A DNA stretch of 64,000 nucleotides from NCBI RefSeq assembly GCF_963675165.1, contig NC_087387.1, positions 1,787,501 to 1,851,500 of the forward strand. Reading direction: 5' to 3'. Shown in pieces: positions 55,539 through 64,000 of the stretch. This stretch comes from Halichondria panicea (lineage: Eukaryota > Porifera > Demospongiae > Suberitida > Halichondriidae). The stretch's first letter is position 1; every line of letters starts with the position of its first letter. Below the pieces are notes generated by a model. It was given only the letters and a program-made list of their open reading frames with translations. It did no database searches and had not been told where the DNA came from. A program made the position numbers and the translations under genes.

Positions 55539-57708
55539 ATGGATCTAGAGCTTGATCTAGATTCACTACTAACAGAGCTGCTAGAAGCTCAAATGCAATG
55601 GAAGTATATAGGAGGGGCACTAGGTCTTGAAGCATACGAAATTGCAGCAATAGATGAAAAGTGTAAAGATGCAAAAGATGCACTTAGAGAAATGCTGACT
55701 ATCGTTCTCCAAAGGAGATCTGTAACCAGGAAACTACTTACAGAAGTTTTAAGCAAATCTTCGATAAAACTCACTAAACTAGCAGCAAAAGGTGAGTATT
55801 ATATATCTCATGCCCCATTTGTCTGCATGTTCTGAATTTGGTATACCTTGTTATACAAAGGCAACTATATATAATTATGCATGCATTTTTCACGTTACAT
55901 TGTTAAACAGCTCATTCATAACTATAATGTTAACTCAAATAATACTTCCTATAATTTATACTGCATATATATTGCATGACTAAAACATAAAAACACAATA
56001 TTGAGTGCTTGGTTCTACTGCTACTGCATGTATGTGCACCTGCAGTTTCAAATCCAAGGAGTCAAGACGATTCCATTGACAGTGAAACACCAGGTAAACA
56101 CACCACCATGCTGCATGTACTTCTATTAATACTGTGTCTATATATAATGTATGTGCGTGCACCTGCAGTTTCAAATCCAAAGAGTCAAGACGATTCCATT
56201 GACAGTGAAACACCAGGTAAACACACCACCATGCAGTACTTCTACATTAATACTGTGTCTTCTATGTAATAAATTTATTATAGGCCGGTATATACATAAA
56301 CAAAATTTGATTGTGGCTATAGCTATAGATGATACTTTCTATAAGAAAGAAGTTAACTCACAGCATAATTAATACATAATTATATAGAGTGCATGGTATA
56401 CATAGGTAGAGCAAAACACACACCAGCATAAAATTATACCACATAACTTGCATACACTATAATAAAATTAATAGAACGAAGGAATAACGGTATAATTATG
56501 CTGTATACAGCCATGTATATATCGCTTTATTCCCTATATAGCTCGAAAGAAGAGAAAGCAAGATGATAGTCCAGACAGTGGGCAGATCAAAAGAATTAAA
56601 AGCGGTGAATATTTTAACCATCTTGAAATAGCATGTGCATATACCGTATTACTAGAATATTTTGCAGGTGAAAAACTTTTGCGAATGAGCCAAATCAGCA
56701 GAAAATTTGACCCTTACATCTATAATAATTGCATTCTGGCAAGGATCGTGTGTATTTACTAGTAATAATAATAGGCTTTGCGGATTTTATTGTTGCGAAT
56801 TGATCGACCATCGCAAAGTTCGCAAATGTTTGATACTCGCAAAACATTCTATGGTATACAGTTTGCATGCATGTTTACATGCATGCTGTCAGTTTCCCGT
56901 TTTGTTTTGTATAGGTGATGTATTAAAAACGCCAGGCCGTCTTGAACCACCTTATAAGTACACAATGACAAACCAACTACATGGAAATGCCCTAATCATC
57001 AACAACGTCAATTATAAAACTCCATTAACGGTTAGAAAAGGTTCTAACGAGGACAAGAAGGAGTTGAAAAAGGCTCTCGAGACGTTGGGATATGCCGTAG
57101 AGTCTGTAGATGATTTACCAACAGCAGATGATATAAAAACAACAGTTGTTGAGCATGCCAACAAAAATTCAAATCCCGATAGCTTTATTTGCTGCATTTT
57201 GGCACACGGAGAAGAAGGTGCAATAGTAGGACTGGATGGAAGTACGATCAAAATAGCTGAAATTTCAAGAGCTCTAGTCGAACCCCCAAATCCTTGTCAA
57301 AAGTATTTGCACCAAAAGCCTAAAATCTTTTTTATTCAAGCTTGCCAAGGTAGAGACACACCATCAGAACTTGATTGCACAAAAGACGTACCAACTGATC
57401 CTTCTCTTCCGGTTGAAAATCTCGACACGGGTATACCATCTCTTCCTCGTGACAGTGACTTTTTCTACGGATTTGCCTCTTCGTTTGAAACCGCAGCAAC
57501 ACGAAACCCAGATCACGGTGCATCGTATATACAAACCCTTTGCAACGTTCTTGAAACACATTACAAAGATGAAGATCTTGTGACGATGGTAACCAGGGTT
57601 CATTTCAAAGAGGCAGAAAATCCCCATAATATCGGGAATACAAAGCCCTTATACCGACAACAGCCACAACTTGTTTCTACTCTAAGAGGTCAAGTAAAGT
57701 TCAACTAG
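55539..57708 (+). CDS. Caspase C, second (probably artefactual) copy
   Basis: Exons 55539..55791, 56046..56093, 56169..56216, 56542..56604, 56915..57708 give the same 401 residues as 45839-48008. The same catalytic motifs are present. Even the intronic sequence agrees, which argues against an old gene duplication. Confidence 0.7.
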
Positions 57709-58299
57709 TAATTGAACAGCAAGAGTGTAATTATAAGATACATGCAACTGGAACTTTCTAGCTATAATATATAATAGTTTACTAATAGGCTATGCATGCA
57801 TGCATGCAATTACTTTTGTAGTTTGATTAGATATACTACTCCTTTTGTATCACAATTAATGCATTAATCCAGGTCTATAGGTATGATTGATTGTTTATGC
57901 TTTACTTTCTATTAATAAAGTGAGGTTCATTTAAACGAAACAAACCCTAGCTCCACTGACAACTCTGCAACTGTTATAGGACACACGTGCAAGCAAAATT
58001 TATCTTTTGCGCATGCGCAGACGCCCACGTTTAATTCGGTTATCTGGCCTGCTTCTGGAACTCTATGTATGCTGGAACCAAGGTGTCCGGATAATCTTAT
58101 TTTCTGCCCTTACTATAATTATGATTATTATGAAATTATCAGAGAAACCCATTAATTTGATCTACATTTGTATTGTCTGACAGTGTTAGCATGCATGCAG
58201 GTGCTGATGCCACGGTGGAGGCACCAAAACTATATACAACATGAAGTTACTATATATAGATCTACAGCCTAAACTTACATTGGTGCAAAAAGTGAGACC

Positions 58300-58518
58300 A
58301 CGATCGATTCCAAAGTTCAAAGACGGGCTCACCATACATACAAGTCCTTTGCAAAGTGCTTAAAGAACGGCACAAAGACGAAGATCTTGTAACCATGGTG
58401 ACCAGAGTTCACTATCTAGTGGCAGGAAAGGAGTACAAAATTATGAGAAGCGGAATACCTGTGCCCTAAGCAACAGCCGCAACTGATTTCCACCTTAGAA
58501 ATAGAGACAATTGAATAG
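58300..58518 (+). pseudogene. Copy of the caspase small-subunit fragment
   Basis: Repeats 48600-48818 with the same premature stop; the conserved 220-bp segment follows at 58635-58855. Confidence 0.7.
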
Positions 58519-59076
58519 TTATAGTATACGCCTAAATCAGGTATAGACACATGTATGTAAGGTATATATTATGTAGGTAGTTTGCATTATGAACTTACAT
58601 TTCGTTATTGACTTGCATGCTGATTTATTAACGAGTGTTGCAAGCTGCGCTGTGCTAATGCCTCTCACCGTTGTTTTGCTTTAATAGATCGAAGAGGTGA
58701 AGAGGTATAATTATACGTTATTATCGTTGATTGCAATTGTTGACAGAATTGAATTCCACACAGTCATTATAGGAGAGGAGCTGAATGGAAACAGAGCCTA
58801 TCTAATGGCTTGAAGAGTCTTCAACGATCTAAAGCAACTGCATGTTATTTAATATGGCGGGCCTGTAGCCAAACAGTGGGAGCAAAGCAGAGTAAGAGAG
58901 AATTTTAAGCACAGACAGTAGTATAAGGATACAACAAATAGCTATAAAGCTAGAGTGAAGTGTGTCCTATAATATAAAAATTAAAACATTAACACATACG
59001 TTTTATTAGCTACAACATGTCAACTAAGTAAGAATACAAAAATATGTCTTAAATGAACATAATATACTAGCACAGT

Positions 59077-61060
59077 CTACTGAAGCAAATTCCTTGTGGC
59101 TAACAAGCTTATTCCATACTGCATGTGTGATTGCATGAGGGAAAAAAAAGGAAATTTGTACAAGGATGTTCTACATTTGTAGGGGACCAGAGAGAAACAG
59201 TTAACTGTTCTGCTGCTGAACATCAGATTTCTTTTAGTTGTTGGATTGTTTGGGAAGTTAGTCAGATTGTGCAGTATTTTTAACAGGCGCCTCAACTGTA
59301 GAGTAGGAAGCCTGGTCAAGGTAAGCAATTCTTCACTCCTCAAATTCCATTTCTTCAAACAGACTCTCATAGCGAATCTCTGAACTTTTTTTATAGATTG
59401 TTGATTTCCGACTTGTGAAATAGGTTCCACACAGAGGAAGTATATTCCAGATGTGGTCTCACAAAGGATGTATACAACTTTAATAGTGTTGTTGGAGAAG
59501 AATTGCCTGAGAACCGGCGATGTAGGAGTCCTATCAACTTCCTTGTTTTATTGCAGATGGTATTGATGAGTGTGCCAGCTCAACTCAGCCGATATGGTAA
59601 TTCCTAGTTAAAAACCTGCTGCAGTATACATAACCATTTAAAAGTAGAGTTGGGGCCTTCCATGAGCGCGAAGTTTTCTTAGAAACAGACATAAACTTAC
59701 ACTTGCCAAGATTGAATTCTAATAATTTGGTGTTCAAAACATTTGAGACTTCTGTAATGTCATTTTGGAGATCAACGTAGTCATTAGAAGATGTGATAAC
59801 TCTGTACAAGGCCATGTCATCAGCAAACATATTAATTACTGGCTTGAGAAATAACATCTGTGACTTGGTTTATGTACGTAATGAACAATATTGGACCCAA
59901 AACCAAGCCTTGGGGCACACCTGAAAGAACATCTAAGCTGCCTGAGTTACTGCCATCAATTCCCACAAACTGTTTCCTCTCCAGTAAGTAACTATGCACC
60001 CAGTTGGGGGAGGGGGATCCCTATAAGGCAGTTAGATGATTTAGCTCTGTGAAAGTAAGTGTTCCCCCTCTTTAATAATTCATGGGGTTTTACTTTTCAC
60101 CTTGATAGTTGTACATGGAATACTGAGTTCCATAATCTGCAGGAATAGTGATTGCCAGGCAAGTACACTGGAGTTAACATCATCAGAATTTACTTTTTCT
60201 TCCCAATCAATCATGTCCAAGAGCTCATTAGAGTCTGCTGCCGAATATTGCCAGATTTTCCAATATTTTCTCTGTTCAGCGGTGGTTCACAAATAGAGAG
60301 AGTCCCAGATGGCCAGAGTTTGCTAGCTTGGAATCGCATTGCAGCGTTTAATATTGCTTGGACAAGAACTAAATCAATAGTTGATGACTGATCAGGATGA
60401 GTTGGAAAGTTAACAATTTGTGACAGTGAATAAAACTTAACAAGTGGGAGTACAGGTAATGCTAATATTAAAGTCTCCAACAATAACTAAATTGGATAAA
60501 AAGGTATATAGAAAGTAAAACATTTGATAAAGTATTAAAAATAGATGACGGTGGACGGTAGAAAACTCCATGCAAGACTGAATTTAAGATGGTTTCTGAG
60601 AAGGGAGACTAACAAAAACTCCAGGCCTGGGGGTGCTGTAAGTAAAACTGAATATTTAACACTATTGTATATACATAGCAACGCCACCACCATGTCTATT
60701 TCTATCTTGACGAACAAAATAATAATTTAATTATCTATCTTTAATATCTTTACATAACCAAATTTCCACGAGACAGAGAACATCAGGGCTAAATGTTTGG
60801 CATACAGCAAGAAGCTCGTCATATTTTGGCAGAAGACTTCGACAATTGTAATAAATAATGGTGAACTGATCATGGGGGAGTTGCCTGTTACAAAAATTAC
60901 TGGGTTGAGAGTTTTCACCCTCCATGTGATGATGCATGCCTAATTGGTCTCTAAAAATTGAGGTGCCCTGGGAGGAGGTGCATGGTTGTGAGTTGTTTCG
61001 ATCCTCAGAAGGTTCCAGCGATGGGTCTAAAGACATTATAGTAATAAATAATTCAGCACA
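59077..61060 (-). mobile_element. Decayed CR1-like LINE: endonuclease, reverse transcriptase and tail pieces
   Basis: In order on the minus strand: an apurinic-type endonuclease start at about 60870-60731 (FTIIYYNCRSLLPKYDELLA, PDVLCLVEIWL); an endonuclease end at about 60430-60350 (QIVNFPTHPDQSSTIDLVLV); reverse transcriptase at about 59960-59600 (GVPQGLVLGPILF then, in another frame, INMFADDMALY with the FADD active site, and NLGKCKFMSVS); and a C-terminal tail at 59430-59077 (KKVQRFAMRV...LPTLQLRRLL). The frames are broken and the early RT motifs are missing, so it is inactive. Its 3' part is the segment also seen before the gap at 49377-49988. Confidence 0.8.
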
Positions 61061-61109
61061 TTGTATTGCTGTACAAATGAAAGCTACATAACATAAAGCT
61101 AGTATTATA

Positions 61110-61568
61110 GCTTCTTTATCATGATGAATAATTTTGTTTTGCTGCATGCAAACTTGAAGAGGTGATCGACCATAATATGTTGTTAAAACGATCGATGCCA
61201 AAATTCAAGTCTGAAATTAATGGCTGCATCAGCAGAGCCTTGCAGCTATACCAATAGCTATAACGTTCTAGTGCAGAGCTAATTACTAAGTAGAGTAGCA
61301 ACATTTGGTGGACAAGTTTTGCTACACACTCTTCTGAAAAGGCTGCAATAGCATTCCAAGTAGGCATAGACTCTAACTCGAGAACCAAGCATTATTTTGC
61401 AAATCCATCAATAAAATCCAAGAAAACATGACTAAAAGCCTATAGAAACTCTTACTCGAATGTCATTTGAGCAGCTGTAGCAGTCTACGAATGCACAGAC
61501 ACACAGACTGACAGACAGACAGACACACTACCGTATACCTCGCTTGTGCATGCGCACCAAGGCATAAC
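61110..61568. repeat. Partial GCCTCGGTG dispersed repeat
   Basis: GATCGACCATAATATG... through CTCGCTTGTGCATGCGCACC matches the right two thirds of the 8800-9358 copy in the same orientation. It abuts the 5' side of the LINE. Confidence 0.7.
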
Positions 61569-63300
61569 AATCTCCCCAAAATTACCTGCTATACGGCCTG
61601 ATTTCAGATTTCTTAGACAGATAGAAATCAGTCAAATTATGTATTTCAGATAGCTTTCAGACACATTTCAGACACAAATCACCCTATAGTAGTGTGTCTG
61701 ACCACAGCCCAGTATGGAAGTTATCAGTGTTGAGGCTACACCGTAATATTACGTGATCACACTAATCATATTCATGGAGGGTAGCTATAGAGACAGTGAC
61801 GTGTGTCAAATGGTTTTATCTATAGTTTCAGTATTAAACCATAATTATAGTATAATAGTTGACCCACCACTTGAAAAACAAAACGGTGACAGCATTCAGA
61901 GGACACTTGCATGAAGGACACATGCTGTTACATAACATAATTATGCATGCACCGCCATGATCTGCTCACCAGATGAACCAATATCCAGTTTTCTCTTATT
62001 TTGAGGTGGGGAAGGTATGCATGACGCAGTAGTGGCTGTACATAAACTATAGCCTCAAAGCATTACAAGTTAGCTGCCACTCGAGACCATAGTGGAATTT
62101 TAGTACCAAAGTATGTGAAAATCTTAATATTCCACGAGAAGCCTACACATTGTAGTGACGTAGCAGAGGCCCAATGTCATCTCCAGTGGCAGTTGTATAC
62201 CGTGCTCTACCGAGATTACGCCCACGTCCGAAATTACGCCCACCCCCACTTTTGAGTGAAAGTTCCTGCATAGGCGAGAATACGCCCACCAGGAAGTGAT
62301 ACATTTGTCAGTGCAGTTTATTGTGTAAGCTGGTTAGCTCTGAATATAGCGCTAGATTACTCAGAGACCGAGACAAGAACAATCTTTTCTAAATCTCTGT
62401 TGAAGAGCATCGAGGTGCCTAATGGTGCTTAATCGGTCAGATTTTCTGCATGACCAATCAAAATTCACACTGGATCATACTTGCAAGTATTATTAGCTAG
62501 GAACCTCTAATATAGTGCGAGCAAGGTAGATTTTGTTACTGAGTGCGTGTGCAGTCCACTGATGAGTCCCGGCACAATAAACATTAGGGACGAAAAGGTC
62601 TAGACCTTCTGGGCTATACCAATGATGGATGATCGACATGATCAATCTCCGTTCTGTAAGTGTATGGCTTTTTGTCACAGCCTTTTCTGCAGCTCAAGCA
62701 CACCTGTCCAGTAAATGTTTCTCCATAGCAATGCCTTCTCATGGATCTGACCAATCAGGTTGCGTAACACCAGGTAGAGGTAGCAGGAGTATGGCTGCCC
62801 AGTTTTCCCAGATTGAGAGCGACAAATGTCGAGAGAGAAGACTTATAAGAGAGAGTGCGTCAATGTGTTCTACATGTACGTATGGTAAGTACTTACTGTA
62901 AGTACAAAACTAAACTTTACATGCTCATCTACATGTATGTTCAGATAATTTTACTCCCTCACTGTAAAAATTTAGTCTACAGTAAGTACAAAACTATGTC
63001 CAGAACAGTGCAAGCTAGGATAATTAACATGCCCTATTAACATGCCGATTTACCTTAGGTTTTTGTTTCTCACATACATTTCACTTGGTCCATTTGCCTA
63101 TTCGTTCTGCAGGTGATGTACAGTTTGGATTCATTGAGAATGACGCTATTTTGATGTGAGGAACTGAACTGGCAGTATTTAAACAGTTACAGTCAAGAGA
63201 TGTGAGTCGTGGTGGTGATGTGTATTCTGATCTAAATAGCAGCTGTTGTATATGCCCCCCCCCCCCCCGCTCCATTAGACTATAACTTTCACTTTCAGCA
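61569..63300. other. Gene-poor interval
   Basis: Holds half of a TACCGTATAG-type end (TACCTGCTATACGG at 61586) and a GATTACGCCCAC inverted-type repeat (62205-62290) related to 18329. A splice-like CTGCAG lies before GTGATGTACAG at 63113, and there is a poly-C run (63258-63268). Short ORFs (for example 62629-62901) have no recognisable similarity. Confidence 0.35.
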
Positions 63301-63362
63301 TTAACACACACACACAAACGGACTACCGTATACCTCGCTTGCGCATGCGCACCGAGAGCATA
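63300..63362. repeat. End fragment of the GCCTCGGTG dispersed repeat
   Basis: ACACACACACAAACGG followed by TACCGTATACCTCGCTTGCG and CATGCGCACCGAGAGCAT, the right end of the family. Confidence 0.65.
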
Positions 63363-63430
63363 ATTATTCTCGGCCACAGCAATTATGTCTGCATGCAGTC
63401 ACATGGTATTCCTCTGATCTGTTCCTATAG

Positions 63431-63525
63431 GACCATAGAGGCCTCTCTTCCAATCGAACGCTACCAAGGTCACACACAGGAGGTGTGCAGGCTCAGATGG
63501 TCACCTGACGGTCAGCTCCTATGAT
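63431..63525 (+). pseudogene. CDC20/FZR1-like WD40 exon fragment
   Basis: After a TATAG acceptor the frame reads IEASLPIERYQGHTQEVCRL then RWSPDGQLL and hits TGA. GHxQEVCxLRWSPDGxxLASGG is the hallmark of the WD40 repeat in APC/C activators CDC20 and FZR1. Here it stops just before the expected LASGG, with no GT donor at the break, so it is a truncated exon. No other WD repeats of that gene are visible before the window end. Confidence 0.5.
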
Positions 63526-64000
63526 GTTTTCAGAGTACGAAGCTTGCACGTACATGTACGTGTACTTTAGATCGAGTCATCCAATGCAAATGTTCCTACA
63601 CAAAGATGCCTCTCAATCAGCAAATAAGCAAATAAAGCCTCTCTATAGAAAACCCGTTTTCAGGTGCACCTGCACAGCATGTATATCTCCCACTCACTTT
63701 TGGTCGCATCATTTATAATAGGGTCACAGGCCAATGTTACGTGCTCAATTAGACACTAACGTACTTTTTGTTAAACCATGCATAGATACAGGAAGAGAGG
63801 GATTGGCAACAAAAGCGCCTCGAATAGCCATCCGTGTTTCCCTGCGGTTTAATTGAGGCCGCCTACTTTCAACGTTGGGAAAAATGGCCAGACACAAAAT
63901 AAGAGACAAACGATTGTTTTACTGTCAGTATAAGCATTTTGCTGCTTAACTTTCAGTTCAATGCAGCTAGTGCTTTAGGCCATATATGCTACACAGTACA

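Larger units (their letters stand above)
50189..59688. repeat. 9,500-bp exact-offset repeat of 40489-49988
   Basis: Every feature of 40489-49988 recurs 9,700 bp later, and all protein frames compared have the same length and sequence. The repeat begins at the first base after the gap and corresponds to the 9,500 bases that end at the last base before it. This is what an unmerged overlap between two contigs looks like. A real tandem duplication would not be expected to coincide with both contig ends. Confidence 0.93.

Noticed and set aside
51435-57708. Two additional caspase genes
   Set aside because: They are exact-offset copies across a 200-N gap and are kept only as probable assembly duplicates.

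Overview
The window is eukaryotic and most likely comes from an early-branching metazoan, probably a demosponge. This is inferred from the gene content: caspases with a death-fold prodomain, SRCR receptors with tyrosine-motif tails, a complete animal-type L-gulonolactone oxidase, and CR1/L2-like LINEs. Short GT-AG introns (about 45-80 bp in the SRCR genes) and a very dense load of small inverted-repeat elements in AT-rich DNA are consistent with this. No species can be fixed from the sequence alone, and I saw no tRNA, rRNA or CRISPR array.

Layout. 149-1707 (+): last four visible exons of an aralar/citrin-type mitochondrial aspartate-glutamate carrier. 2444-5976 (-): a seven-exon L-gulonolactone oxidase, every splice phase consistent, with a 749-bp TIR element in one intron. 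6-10 kb: inverted-repeat elements and a stray C1-tetrahydrofolate synthase exon. 10190-19702 (+): caspase A, whose introns hold duplicated cassette exons, a decayed LINE and several foldback elements, followed by a broken caspase fragment. 23731-26730 (-): an intronless 999-residue protein kinase with a long coiled coil and three SNAP-25-like SNARE motifs. 29.5-31.6 kb (-): a broken MULE/SWIM transposase-like gene. 34301-35770 and 37371-39089 (+): tandem SRCR membrane receptors, the second with an ITAM-spaced cytoplasmic tail. 40136-41345: a DNA element with perfect 52-bp TIRs and a 9-bp target duplication, carrying a restriction-endonuclease-like ORF and inserted into another C1-THF synthase exon. 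41735-42889 (-) and 45839-48008 (+): caspases B and C, divergent.

From 50189 to 59688 the sequence repeats 40489-49988 at an exact offset of 9,700 bp, on the far side of a 200-N gap. The last 9,500 bp before the gap match the first 9,500 bp after it, so this is probably an unmerged contig overlap. The second copies of caspases B and C should not be counted as extra genes without proof. After 59.7 kb the window runs into a decayed LINE (endonuclease, reverse transcriptase and tail pieces, minus strand), a dispersed repeat and a short CDC20-like WD40 exon fragment.

The most interesting points are: (1) the kinase/coiled-coil/triple-SNARE architecture; (2) the SRCR receptor pair, one with ITAM-like spacing; (3) DD-caspases built with symmetric phase-1 cassette exons coding basic (NLS-like) and acidic linkers, spread by segmental duplication together with C1-THF synthase fragments; (4) several distinct TIR families sharing TAG...CTA ends and 8-9-bp target duplications, next to a MULE-type transposase fossil.
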